A DNA stretch of 45,745 nt, from NCBI GenBank assembly GCA_017985935.1, contig JAGNWT010000028.1, forward strand, positions 1-45,745. Reading direction: 5' to 3'. Within the stretch, counting starts at the first letter, position 1. Every line of letters starts with the position of its first letter. The translations under genes and the position numbers were made by a program. This document shows positions 17,358 to 26,033 of the stretch, one piece after another. Below the pieces are notes generated by a model. That model had not been told where the DNA came from. It ran no database searches and worked only from the letters and a program-made list of their open reading frames with translations. The stretch is from Anaerolineales bacterium. GTDB lineage: Bacteria > Chloroflexota > Anaerolineae > Anaerolineales > Villigracilaceae.

Positions 17358-18380
17358 ATGGTTGCAAAAACGATTGAAGAAAGAAAAGATGTCTCCGGCG
17401 CAAAAGGTGATGTGCTCCTTTCGGTGCGAGACCTTCATGTCTGGTTCGAACTTAGGCGGTTTGGTTTTGGGCACGCCGGATACGTCCGCGCTGTGGATAA
17501 TGTTTCGTTCGACCTGGATTATGGCGAAGCTGTGGCAGTGGTTGGTGAGAGCGGCTGTGGAAAATCCAGTTTAATGAAGACAATTCTTGGGTTAAACAAG
17601 CCGACCCAGGGAACGATCCATTTTGATGGCAAGGATATTCAATCTTTCAGCTCACAAGACTGGCAGTGGTACCGCCGTCAGGTTGGGTACGTTCAGCAGG
17701 ACCCGTTCGGCGCGCTGGCTCCCTTTATGACGGTGCAGCGCATCCTTGAGGAACCGTTGATCGTGCATGGGGTCAAAAGCCCCGCGGAACGTCTTCAGCG
17801 AGTCCGCAAGGTGATGGATGAAGTGAAGCTCTCGCCGGTGGATGATTTCCTCACTAAATATCCGCACATGTTGAGCGGTGGTCAGCAGCAGCGTGTCGTC
17901 ATCGCTCGCGCCATGATCATGGAACCGAAGTTGATCGTGGCTGATGAGCCCGTGTCCATGCTCGATGCGTCTGTCCGTGTGGAGATCTTGAAACTGCTGC
18001 GCGGCTTGCAGGAAACTCACAACCTGGCGATGATCTATATCACGCATGACCTATCGACCGTGCGCTATTTTTCCGAGCGTATCTTTGTGATGTACGCCGG
18101 GAATATTGTTGAAAAATCTCCGGTCGTTGACCTGCTGAAGAATCCCTCGCATCCTTATACAAATGCCTTGCTCACGGCCACTTCCGACCCGGATGCCCGC
18201 AACGCAGAAACCTTTAAAGAGATTCCGCCTGGCGAGCCGCCGAGTCTGGTGACACCGCCGGCAGGGTGCCGCTTCCATCCGCGCTGCGCCCGCAAGATCG
18301 ACAATCTTTGTGAGGTGGAAGTGCCCTCTGAATTTGAGGTCTCTCCCGGTCACGCTGCGGCATGCTGGTTGTATAAGTAA
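17358..18380 (+). CDS. ABC transporter ATPase, OppF/DppF type (system 1)
   Basis: A 340-residue ATPase, the second of the pair. Walker [10 protein letters not shown], signature LSGGQQQR, Walker B LIVADEPVSMLD (Met where Ala is usual) and ITHDLSTVR are intact. An insertion RRFGFGHAGYVR near residue 33 matches the position where OppF proteins carry extra residues before the first nucleotide-binding strand. The C-terminal extension has the CRFHPRC cluster. AGGAG precedes the ATG; 15 bases after the OppD-type gene. Its stop codon shares one base with the ATG of the next small gene. Confidence 0.92.
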   Translation: MVAKTIEERKDVSGAKGDVLLSVRDLHVWFELRRFGFGHAGYVRAVDNVSFDLDYGEAVAVVGESGCGKSSLMKTILGLNKPTQGTIHFDGKDIQSFSSQDWQWYRRQVGYVQQDPFGALAPFMTVQRILEEPLIVHGVKSPAERLQRVRKVMDEVKLSPVDDFLTKYPHMLSGGQQQRVVIARAMIMEPKLIVADEPVSMLDASVRVEILKLLRGLQETHNLAMIYITHDLSTVRYFSERIFVMYAGNIVEKSPVVDLLKNPSHPYTNALLTATSDPDARNAETFKEIPPGEPPSLVTPPAGCRFHPRCARKIDNLCEVEVPSEFEVSPGHAAACWLYK

Positions 18381-18601
18381 TGTTGAATCGTCCGCGGCTC
18401 TTGCTTGGCGTTGCCATTGGCATGATGGTGCTTGGAGTGGTGTTCCCATTTTTAATGGTGATCCATATTCTTGAGTCCACTTTCTTTTTGAATTTTCTGT
18501 CGTTCATACTTTCGACCCTTGGCATGTTCCTCGGCGTGGTTGGCATTGCCGTTTCCCGAACACGCGGCGGCCGCAGGGATGACGACGACCGCATGCGATA
18601 G
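18380..18601 (+). CDS. Small membrane protein, two helices
   Basis: A 73-residue protein with two hydrophobic segments (about 7-27 and 35-58) and a charged tail (RTRGGRRDDDDRMR). The start codon overlaps the stop of the upstream ATPase (TAATG), so it is translationally coupled and last in the system 1 operon, before a terminator. Nothing in the sequence names a family; a small accessory subunit of the transporter is possible but unproven. Confidence 0.65.
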   Translation: MLNRPRLLLGVAIGMMVLGVVFPFLMVIHILESTFFLNFLSFILSTLGMFLGVVGIAVSRTRGGRRDDDDRMR

Positions 18602-18637
18602 GAATCATGCGCCGGGTTGAAAATGTCAATTGAGTCG

Positions 18638-18671
18638 AATCCGCTTTCGGTCAGCCGGGAGCGGATTTTTT
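18638..18671 (+). terminator. Intrinsic terminator of the system 1 operon
   Basis: Stem AATCCGCT (18638-18645) / AGCGGATT (18660-18667) with an inner CGG/CCG stem, followed by a run of six T. It ends the operon running from 11301. Confidence 0.85.
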
Positions 18672-18806
18672 ATCAAAAAGACCGTTGTTTTGACCAGGTT
18701 TCATACCAAATTTAAAAAACAGTCCTGTAGTGGGGTGTTGAATTGAACTTTAAGGGGTAATTTATTAAGCAAGTTGACTGGATAAGTCGCTTTTAGAGTT
18801 GTCGTG

Positions 18807-18834
18807 TTGACGCTACTAAAGAATTGGGTATAAT
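18807..18834 (+). promoter_or_regulatory. Sigma70-type promoter of the system 2 operon
   Basis: TTGACG at 18807-18812, 16 bases, then a perfect TATAAT at 18829-18834; 74 bases upstream of the first ATPase start. The rest of the 307-base gap (18602-18908) holds the preceding terminator and AT-rich sequence in which nothing else was recognised. Confidence 0.75.
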
Positions 18835-18908
18835 TCGGTCTGCTTGCCACTGGACTTAAGTGTTTTACCAAAGTAGTTCTTATCCCAATAAAGAAAAGGA
18901 CCTCGCGG

Positions 18909-19898
18909 ATGCCTGATCTGTTATTAGATATTCAAGGGCTTGAAACTCAATTCAAGACCCCCGATGGTATTGTTCATGCAGTAAATGGTGTTTCTTTTGA
19001 TTTGAAGGAAGGCGAGACACTTGGCGTAGTGGGCGAGAGCGGTTGCGGTAAGAGCGTGACCATGCTTTCGGTGCTGGGGCTGATTCCTTCCCCTCCCGGA
19101 AAAGTAGTCAACGGGAAGGCGTTTTTCTTTGGTCAGGATCTCTTGAAGATGTCTAATGAAGAGATTCGCCATGTGCGCGGGGCGCAGATCAGCATGGTCT
19201 TCCAGGACCCCATGACCTCGTTGAACCCCGTATTGACAATCGGTAAACAGCTTGAAGAGCCGCTTGTCCTTCATATTGGTATGACCAAGAATCAAGCTCG
19301 CGAACGCGCGGCAGAACTTTTGGGAATGGTGGGAATTCCAAATGCCAAAGATCGATTGAATGATTATCCACACCAATATTCAGGCGGTATGCGTCAACGC
19401 GTGATGATCGCCATGGCTTTGGCTTGCAGCCCGCAAGTGTTGATCGCGGACGAGCCGACCACTGCTTTGGATGTGACCATTCAGGCCCAGATCATGGACC
19501 TGGTGAAGCGCCTGCGCGATGAACTTGGCATGGCCATTGTTTGGATCACTCACGATCTGGGCGTTGTTGCCGGTCTTGCAAAACGTGTGCTTGTCATGTA
19601 CGGCGGATTTATCATCGAAGAAGCGAGCGTGAAGGATCTGTTTGCGAATCCTTCGCATCCCTACACGATCGGTCTGCTCGGCAGCCTGCCCCGTGTGGAT
19701 GAACAGCAGCATACCAAACTATATTCCATTGAAGGACAACCTCCCGTCCTTTATCAAAAGCCGACCGCATGCCCGTTCGCCCCTCGTTGTAAGTGGGCAA
19801 TGGAAAGATGCTGGAAGGAAAACCCGGCGCTGACTCAGGTTTCCAGCGAACATCGTGTGGCCTGCTGGGTGGATACCAAGACAGGGAGAGCAAAATAA
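18909..19898 (+). CDS. ABC transporter ATPase, OppD/DppD type (system 2)
   Basis: A 329-residue ATPase of a peptide-type importer. Walker [10 protein letters not shown], signature YSGGMRQR, Walker [12 protein letters not shown] and WITHDLGVV are intact, and the C-terminal extension ends with the CPFAPRC cluster. AAGGA lies eight bases before the ATG. First gene of the system 2 operon, which has the unusual order ATPases first, then binding protein and permeases. Its stop codon directly abuts the ATG of its partner. Confidence 0.92.
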   Translation: MPDLLLDIQGLETQFKTPDGIVHAVNGVSFDLKEGETLGVVGESGCGKSVTMLSVLGLIPSPPGKVVNGKAFFFGQDLLKMSNEEIRHVRGAQISMVFQDPMTSLNPVLTIGKQLEEPLVLHIGMTKNQARERAAELLGMVGIPNAKDRLNDYPHQYSGGMRQRVMIAMALACSPQVLIADEPTTALDVTIQAQIMDLVKRLRDELGMAIVWITHDLGVVAGLAKRVLVMYGGFIIEEASVKDLFANPSHPYTIGLLGSLPRVDEQQHTKLYSIEGQPPVLYQKPTACPFAPRCKWAMERCWKENPALTQVSSEHRVACWVDTKTGRAK

Positions 19899-20879
19899 AT
19901 GTCCAACAATGATGTCCTCTTGAAAGTTGAAGATCTAAAGATGCACTTCCCCATTTTCCGCGGCGTGTTCCAACGCCAGGTGGGAGCGGTGCATGCGGTG
20001 GACGGTGTTTCATTCGATGTCAAACGCGGTGAAACCCTTGGGCTGGTGGGTGAATCGGGCTGCGGTAAATCAACGACCGGCAGAACCATTCTTCAGTTGT
20101 ATAAGCCGACCGCAGGGAATGTTCATTTTGACGGCGTCGATCTGGTCAACCTCAAAGGCGAAGAGATGCGCAAGACTCGCCGCAAGATCCAGATGATCTT
20201 CCAGGACCCGTATGCAAGTTTGAATCCGCGCATGACCGTTTCTGATATTGTCGGTGAGCCGCTCATGGTTCACAGCGTGGCGACCGGCAAGGAAATTCAG
20301 GAACGTGTGGAGCACCTGCTTGAGCTGGTGAATTTAAATCCCTCCTTTGCTTCGCGTTACCCGCATGAATTCTCCGGCGGACAAAGACAGCGTATCGGCG
20401 TTGCCCGCGCGCTGGCTCTTCAACCCTCCTTTATTATTTGCGACGAGCCGATCTCTGCGCTCGACGTTTCCATTCAAGCTCAGGTGGTCAACTTATTGGA
20501 AGAACTGCAAGAGCAGTTTAACCTGACCTATCTCTTCATTGCGCATGACCTTTCCATGGTGCGTCATATCAGCAAGCGCGTGGCTGTGATGTACCTCGGC
20601 GTGATCATGGAATTGGCAGACCGCGACGAGCTTTATTATGAGCCGCTGCATCCCTATACCCAGGCCTTGCTATCCGCGGTTCCCATCCCCGATCCGATTG
20701 CGGATGAGAAGCGAAAGAGAGTCCTGCTTGAAGGTGATGTGCCGTCTCCGGTCAACCCGCCCTCGGGCTGCCGCTTCCGCACTCGCTGCCCCATCGCCGA
20801 CAAGGTTTGTTCTGAATCCCGCCCTGATTTCCGTGAGGTAAAACCAGGTCACTTTGTGGCCTGTCATATGGTGAAGTAA
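19899..20879 (+). CDS. ABC transporter ATPase, OppF/DppF type (system 2)
   Basis: A 326-residue ATPase, partner of the gene just upstream (TAA followed directly by ATG). Walker [10 protein letters not shown], signature FSGGQRQR, Walker [12 protein letters not shown] and IAHDLSMVR are intact; the C-terminal extension [19 protein letters not shown] is typical of OppF/DppF. It drives the permeases at 23145-25262 together with its partner. Confidence 0.93.
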   Translation: MSNNDVLLKVEDLKMHFPIFRGVFQRQVGAVHAVDGVSFDVKRGETLGLVGESGCGKSTTGRTILQLYKPTAGNVHFDGVDLVNLKGEEMRKTRRKIQMIFQDPYASLNPRMTVSDIVGEPLMVHSVATGKEIQERVEHLLELVNLNPSFASRYPHEFSGGQRQRIGVARALALQPSFIICDEPISALDVSIQAQVVNLLEELQEQFNLTYLFIAHDLSMVRHISKRVAVMYLGVIMELADRDELYYEPLHPYTQALLSAVPIPDPIADEKRKRVLLEGDVPSPVNPPSGCRFRTRCPIADKVCSESRPDFREVKPGHFVACHMVK

Positions 20880-21000
20880 AAGTGCTCGTATCATCGAAAG
20901 GAGGTGGTTGCCTCGTAACAGCAAGCACGTTTACGTTTGTTTTGTTCAGAAAGAGTAAGTTCGAAACCAAACCCTTTTTTATTTCTTGAGGAGAAGAAAA

Positions 21001-23001
21001 ATGCGTAAGTTCTTTGCTTTATTGAGCCTTCTCGTTGTTGCAAGCATGGTGCTCGCCGCCTGCGGCGGTTCCGCCCCTGCTGCCACCGAGGCTCCCGCTG
21101 CTGAAGCTCCGGCTGCTACTGAAGCCCCCGCCGCTGAAGCCCCCGCTGAAGAAGCCCCCGCTATGGCTTCCAAGGATCCCGCCACTTTTGTGGATGCTTC
21201 CTCCAGCGCTACCATTGATACCCTCGATCCCGCCCTCGCCTACGATACCGCTTCGGCTGAGATCATCTTCAACGTCTATGAAACCCTCGTTTTCTATGAT
21301 GGCGAAGCCACCGACAAGTTCGTTCCCCAGCTCGCTGAATCCTATGAGCTCTCTGAAGACGGCGCCGTCTGGACCTTCAAGATCCGCTCCGGCGTCAAGT
21401 TCCACGAAGGTGGCGATCTGACCGCCTCCGATGTTGCTTACTCCTACCAGCGCGGACTTCTGCAGGGTGGTTACTCCTCCCCGCAATGGCTCCTTGCTGA
21501 ACCCTTCTTCGGCGTTGGTATTGATGACATCTCCCTCGTCGTTGGTGATGGTTCCGCCGCTGATGACCGCGAAGCCATGGCTGCCTCTGACCCCGCTGCT
21601 CTCGTAGCTGCTTGTGAAAAGGTCAAGGGCGCGATCGTTGCTGATGATGCCGCTGGCACCGTCACCATGACCCTCGCTCAGCCTTGGGGACCCTTCCTGC
21701 CCACGATCGCCCAATCCTGGGGCGCCATCATGGACTCCGAATGGGTGATTGAAAACGGTGGTTGGGATGGCTCCTGCGACACCTGGCAGAACTTCTATGC
21801 CATGCAGTCCGCTGACGATCCCTTCTCCGAAATTGCCAACGGCACCGGCCCCTTCAAACTTGAAAAGGTCGTGAACGGCGAAGAAATCTCCCTCGTTCGC
21901 AATGATGCCTACTGGCGCGAACCCGCCAAGCTCGAACGCATCGTCATCAAGCAGGTCTCCGAGTGGGGCACCCGCTTCAGCATGATGCAGGCTGGTGATG
22001 CTGATGTTACCGACGTCCCCGTCGAGAACCGCTCCCAGATGGACGAACTCGTTGGTGAACGCTGCGAATACAATGCCGAAACCAATTCTTACAATGCCTG
22101 CGAAGTTGTTGACGACGCTCAGCCCTTCCGCTTGCGCATCGGCCGCCCCGGCCTCCAGCAGGATGTTCTGCTCTTCAACTTCAACATCGTTGTTCCTGAA
22201 GGCGGTAACCCGCTCGTTGGTTCCGGCACACTCGATGGCAATGGTATCCCCGCTGACTTCTTCGGTGATGTCCATATCCGCAAGGCTTTTGCCTACTGCT
22301 TCGATCACTCTGTGATCATCGAAGACGTCTACAACGGCGAAGCGATCCAGTCCTACCAGTTGACCCTGCCCGGCATGCCTGGCTTCTTCAACGACACCCC
22401 GCACTACTCCTTCGATGTTGAGCAATGCGCCGCTGAATTCAAGCTCGCTGACCTCGACAAAGACGGCATCGCCGCTGGTGATGATCCTGAAGGCGACGTT
22501 TGGACCACCGGTTTCCGCGTCCAGATGGCGTACAACCAGGGTAACACCACCCGCCAGATCCTCGCTGAAGTTCTCGCCGCCAGCCTCTCTGAGGTCAATG
22601 AACTCTTCACCGTCGAAATTCTTGGTCTGCCCTGGCCCGCTTACCTGCGCCAGCAGCGCGCCAAGGTCATCCCGATCATGACCGGTGGATGGCTCGAGGA
22701 TATTCACGATCCCCATAACTGGTACCAGCCCTACTTGACCGGCACCTACGGCGCTCGCCAGAGCATCCCCGCCGAGCTCAAGGATCAGGTCCGCGTTCTC
22801 TTGGAGCAGGGTGTTGCTGAAACCGATCCCGCCAAGCGCGCTGAGATCTACAAGCAGGTCAACCAGTTCTACTATGACAATGCGGTCGGTGTGCCGATAG
22901 TCCTCGCCACCTCCCACGGCTTCTCACAGCGCTGGGTCGATGGTGTCATCACCAACCCGATCTTCCCCGGAAACTACTTCTACACCATTTCGAAGAAGTA
23001 A
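21001..23001 (+). CDS. Peptide-type ABC transporter binding lipoprotein (system 2)
   Basis: A 666-residue SBP_bac_5 family lipoprotein: lipobox LAAC with Cys21, then an Ala/Pro/Glu/Thr linker to about residue 55. The domain order is canonical: Asp-Pro start (TLDPALAYDT), VKFHEGGDLTASDVAYSY, GTGPFKLEKVVNGEEISLVR, then MMQAGDADVT and the VHIRKAFAYCFDHSVII helix. It captures peptides or related solutes outside the membrane. ATG at 21001 has GAGGAG seven bases upstream; a TTG 15 bases earlier overlaps that site. The 120-base leader after the ATPase gene contains AAAGGAGGTG at 20897-20906. Strong C-rich codon bias suggests high expression. Confidence 0.93.
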   Translation: MRKFFALLSLLVVASMVLAACGGSAPAATEAPAAEAPAATEAPAAEAPAEEAPAMASKDPATFVDASSSATIDTLDPALAYDTASAEIIFNVYETLVFYDGEATDKFVPQLAESYELSEDGAVWTFKIRSGVKFHEGGDLTASDVAYSYQRGLLQGGYSSPQWLLAEPFFGVGIDDISLVVGDGSAADDREAMAASDPAALVAACEKVKGAIVADDAAGTVTMTLAQPWGPFLPTIAQSWGAIMDSEWVIENGGWDGSCDTWQNFYAMQSADDPFSEIANGTGPFKLEKVVNGEEISLVRNDAYWREPAKLERIVIKQVSEWGTRFSMMQAGDADVTDVPVENRSQMDELVGERCEYNAETNSYNACEVVDDAQPFRLRIGRPGLQQDVLLFNFNIVVPEGGNPLVGSGTLDGNGIPADFFGDVHIRKAFAYCFDHSVIIEDVYNGEAIQSYQLTLPGMPGFFNDTPHYSFDVEQCAAEFKLADLDKDGIAAGDDPEGDVWTTGFRVQMAYNQGNTTRQILAEVLAASLSEVNELFTVEILGLPWPAYLRQQRAKVIPIMTGGWLEDIHDPHNWYQPYLTGTYGARQSIPAELKDQVRVLLEQGVAETDPAKRAEIYKQVNQFYYDNAVGVPIVLATSHGFSQRWVDGVITNPIFPGNYFYTISKK

Positions 23002-23023
23002 TCCGTCTGTAAAGTTTGTAAAG

Positions 23024-23057
23024 GGTGGAGGCTTGGCAACAAGCCTCCACCTTTCCT
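23024..23057 (+). other. Stem-loop after the system 2 binding-protein gene
   Basis: Perfect 12-bp stem GGTGGAGGCTTG/CAAGCCTCCACC closed by a GCAA tetraloop (GNRA type), then TTTCCTT. It could terminate part of the transcripts or protect the binding-protein mRNA; the permease gene follows 87 bases later. Confidence 0.65.
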
Positions 23058-23144
23058 TCGAAGTTTTTGACCTTCCGTGTGTTATGAAATCCTGTTCATG
23101 ACAAACTGAATTTCAAAACCAAACCTTCGATAGAGGAATCCTAA

Positions 23145-24209
23145 ATGGTTACCTACATTATTCGTCGTTTGTTGCTTGTCCCGCTTCTCTTGTTTGGTGT
23201 GACCGTGCTGATCTTTAGCATGCTTCAACTTCTCACACCTGTGGAGCGCACGGCTTTATATGTTCGCGAAATCCCCAAGAACGACAACCAAATTCAGGGC
23301 ATTATCAAACAATATGGATTTGATAAGCCCCTGCACATTCAATACTGGATCTGGCTTGTCGGGCGCACAGATTCGATCACCGGTGAACGAAAAGGCGGCA
23401 TCATTTTTGGCGACTTCGGCTACTCTCGAACTGCCGCCCAGCCTGTGGTGGAGTTGATCAAGCACCGCTTCCCCAATACGTTAGATCTGACCATCTGGGC
23501 GGTTGCACCGGTCATTTTGGTAGGCATCTGGCTCGGGGTGCAGGCGGCCGTTCATCACAATGGATTTATCGACCAGGCCGCGAGAATGTTCAGTATCGTT
23601 GGCACTTCATTCCCAACCTTTGTGTTCGGTCTGTTGATGCTGATGATCTTCTATGCCAACCTCGGATGGTTCCCCCCAGGAAAGCTTTCTGATTGGGCGA
23701 ACCTTGCCATCAATTCCGAGGGCTTTGTCACATATACATCCCTGACCACCATCGATGCCATCCTCAACGGGCGCTTTGATATCTTCCTCGATGCGCTTCG
23801 CCACATGGCCATGCCCATCCTCACCCTTTCCTATATCAGCTGGGCGACCTTCCTGCGCGTGACCCGCGGCTCAATGCTCGAAACCCTGCGCATGGAATAT
23901 GTCACAACCGCCCGTGCCAAGGGTCTGCCTGAACGAGATGTGATCTTCAAGCATGCCCAGCCCAATGCCATGATCCCGGTTGTGACACTCGCCGGTTTCC
24001 AGATCGTTGGTTTGTTGGGCGGCGTGGTCATCACTGAAACCGTGTTCAACTACCCTGGCATCGGCTCTGCCGCTGCGGCGGCTGCCACTCAATTGGACGT
24101 GGTGACCGTTCTTGGCTTCGCCTTGTTCAACGGGTTCATTTTGATCGTCTCGAATCTTGTCGTTGATATTTTGTACGCGGTCGTTGATCCGCGCGTGCGC
24201 CTTTCCTAA
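23145..24209 (+). CDS. ABC transporter permease, DppB/OppB type (system 2)
   Basis: A 354-residue inner-membrane permease with six predicted spans. The N-terminus MVTYIIRRLLLVPLLLFGVTV is typical of DppB; the ATPase-docking loop is EYVTTARAKGLPERDVIFKH followed by PNAMIP, and it ends YAVVDPRVRLS. The first extracytoplasmic region (about 30-105) is somewhat longer than usual. GAGGA lies before the ATG. It forms the channel with the next gene. Confidence 0.93.
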   Translation: MVTYIIRRLLLVPLLLFGVTVLIFSMLQLLTPVERTALYVREIPKNDNQIQGIIKQYGFDKPLHIQYWIWLVGRTDSITGERKGGIIFGDFGYSRTAAQPVVELIKHRFPNTLDLTIWAVAPVILVGIWLGVQAAVHHNGFIDQAARMFSIVGTSFPTFVFGLLMLMIFYANLGWFPPGKLSDWANLAINSEGFVTYTSLTTIDAILNGRFDIFLDALRHMAMPILTLSYISWATFLRVTRGSMLETLRMEYVTTARAKGLPERDVIFKHAQPNAMIPVVTLAGFQIVGLLGGVVITETVFNYPGIGSAAAAAATQLDVVTVLGFALFNGFILIVSNLVVDILYAVVDPRVRLS

Positions 24210-24221
24210 GGAGAAGAATTC

Positions 24222-25262
24222 ATGGCACAATCTGCCCCAGTTGTTGATAACGGACTCTTGAAGGATACCGTTCCAATGCGTGAGATCACACGCTTGGAAA
24301 GATTCCTCGGACCCGAGAACTACCGCATCCTGACCGGATTGTTGAAGACGCCCGCATCGATCATTGGTTTCGTGTTGATCGGTTTCTTCATCCTGATCGC
24401 CATTGCCGCCCCGGTGATCGCCCCGCCTGAAAATCCCAACGACCCATACAAGATCCCGCGCGACGGCTTTAGCGCAGACCCCAAGCCAATGGGCACGGAA
24501 TGGCGTCGTAATGTTCCGCCCCTCCCGGTTTGGTGGAAGCCCATCATGGGCACGGATGAATGGACTCACGTTCTCGGCACCTCGCAGGGTCAGTACGATA
24601 TTTTCTACGGCATCATCTGGGGTACGCGTACCGCTTTCTACACTGGTATGCTCGTTACCTTTACCACACTGTTGATCGGTGTGGTGGTTGGCGCGGTCTC
24701 GGCGTATTATGGCGGCGTTGTTGATAACATCATCATGCGCATTGTGGACGTGCTGCTCATTCTGCCGGGCATTCTCGCCGCCCTCATTCTCGCTGCGGTG
24801 CTCACCCCCAAGATCGGAAAAAGTCTGATACCAACGATGACGGCGTTGATCGCCTTCGGGTGGATGGGTTACTCGCGTATTATTCGCGGCGATATTCTTT
24901 CGGTCAAGGAACGTGATTACATCATGGCGGCGCGCGTGATCGGCGTCAAAGACAGCCGTATCCTCTTCCGCCATATTCTGCCGAACGCCATCTTCCCCAC
25001 CCTGGTCCTCGCATCGCTCGCCATTGGTGACGTTGTGCTTTCCTTTGCCGCTCTCTCCTTCCTCGGCATCGGCACGGAAGTCGGCTACGCCGACTGGGGG
25101 CAGGTGCTTTCTTTTGCCCGCAACTGGATCACCAGCCTCAACACATATTGGTTCATTGTTGTCTGGCCTGGCATTACCCTTGTGCTGTACGTGATGGGCT
25201 TCAACCTTGTCGGCGATGCCCTGCGTGACGTGCTTGACCCGCGCATGCGCGGCAAGACCTAA
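24222..25262 (+). CDS. ABC transporter permease, DppC/OppC type (system 2)
   Basis: A 346-residue permease. First span about 45-65, then an extracytoplasmic stretch rich in Pro and Trp to the motif HVLGTSQGQYDIFYG (which replaces the usual FGTDxxGRD), then five spans. Docking loop: YIMAARVIGVKDSRILFRH followed by LPNAIFP. The C-terminus DALRDVLDPRMRG is typical. AAGGAG precedes the ATG. Five bases separate it from the cytochrome gene. Confidence 0.92.
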   Translation: MAQSAPVVDNGLLKDTVPMREITRLERFLGPENYRILTGLLKTPASIIGFVLIGFFILIAIAAPVIAPPENPNDPYKIPRDGFSADPKPMGTEWRRNVPPLPVWWKPIMGTDEWTHVLGTSQGQYDIFYGIIWGTRTAFYTGMLVTFTTLLIGVVVGAVSAYYGGVVDNIIMRIVDVLLILPGILAALILAAVLTPKIGKSLIPTMTALIAFGWMGYSRIIRGDILSVKERDYIMAARVIGVKDSRILFRHILPNAIFPTLVLASLAIGDVVLSFAALSFLGIGTEVGYADWGQVLSFARNWITSLNTYWFIVVWPGITLVLYVMGFNLVGDALRDVLDPRMRGKT

Positions 25263-25267
25263 TCATC

Positions 25268-25951
25268 GTGCACCGAAAAATATTTTTTCAGCTTTTTGTG
25301 GCAAGTGTTGGAGTAGCCCTGCTTATTGCAGGGCTACTCTTCGATACCGGCCCGGCCTATTCGCAGGCACAAGCCACCCCCACTTTCGACCGCCTTGCGC
25401 AGCCCACACTTCCAGCGGACCCGAATCAAGCCGATCAGGGATCGCAAGTCTACTGGCTTTCCTGCCTGCCCTGTCATGGCGACCGTGGGCAGGGGCTCAC
25501 TGAAGAGTTCATCCAGACCTACCCCGAAGAAGATCGCAATTGCTGGACCTCCGGCTGCCACGGCGCACGTCCCTACGAAGATGGCTTCACCATCCCGAAA
25601 TATATTCCGCCTGTGATCGGCGAAGGCACGCTGCAAAAATTTTCCAATGCCGCCGCACTGCGTTCCTACATCCATGCCGCCATGCCCTATTGGGACCCCG
25701 GCAGTTTGACGGAAGAACAGACATGGCAGGTCACCGCTTTTATGCTGCGCGAAGGCGGGCTGTGGGATGACAGCGTCGAATTGAACGCGTCCAACGCCGA
25801 CCTGGTCCTGCTCGGACTGCCCACGGCAACTCCCACACCCCAGCCTCTTCCCGCGGCGATTCCCGAGCCGGTGTCGCGGGTGACTCCCTTTGCCATTGGA
25901 CTGTCGCTGCTGGCGGTGGTGCTCCTGCTTTGGCGAATTCGAAGAAGATAG
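25268..25951 (+). CDS. Membrane-anchored c-type cytochrome
   Basis: A 227-residue exported protein: N-terminal signal or anchor helix (about 5-24), one cytochrome c domain, a Pro/Thr-rich stretch and a C-terminal membrane helix (about 207-222) ending in RIRRR. The heme motif CLPCH is at 66-70; Met139 (HAAMPYW) is the likely sixth ligand. A second motif Cys92-X4-Cys97-His98 (CWTSGCH) resembles the rarer CX4CH heme site. It probably carries electrons at the outer face of the membrane. GTG start at 25268, no clear ribosome site, five bases after the permease stop, so perhaps coupled to it. A cytochrome at this place in a peptide-transport operon is unexpected. Confidence 0.8.
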   Translation: MHRKIFFQLFVASVGVALLIAGLLFDTGPAYSQAQATPTFDRLAQPTLPADPNQADQGSQVYWLSCLPCHGDRGQGLTEEFIQTYPEEDRNCWTSGCHGARPYEDGFTIPKYIPPVIGEGTLQKFSNAAALRSYIHAAMPYWDPGSLTEEQTWQVTAFMLREGGLWDDSVELNASNADLVLLGLPTATPTPQPLPAAIPEPVSRVTPFAIGLSLLAVVLLLWRIRRR

Positions 25952-25994
25952 GCACTGAATTGGATATAAATCGTCCTGCGGGGACAGTTGCTTG

Positions 25995-26000
25995 TATAAT
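25995..26000 (+). promoter_or_regulatory. Possible -10 element before the third binding-protein gene
   Basis: A perfect TATAAT 34 bases upstream of the ATG at 26034, without a recognisable -35 at the right distance. Weak support for an independent promoter for the two lipoprotein genes. Confidence 0.3.
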
Positions 26001-26033
26001 TGGAAAATGCTTTCCTCAAAAAAGGACTTACCC

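Noticed and set aside
21019..22917. 632-codon open frame antisense to the system 2 binding-protein gene
   Set aside because: Same cause: strong codon bias of the sense gene leaves the opposite strand free of stops. The product is low-complexity Gly/Ser/Asp/Val and has no ribosome site.
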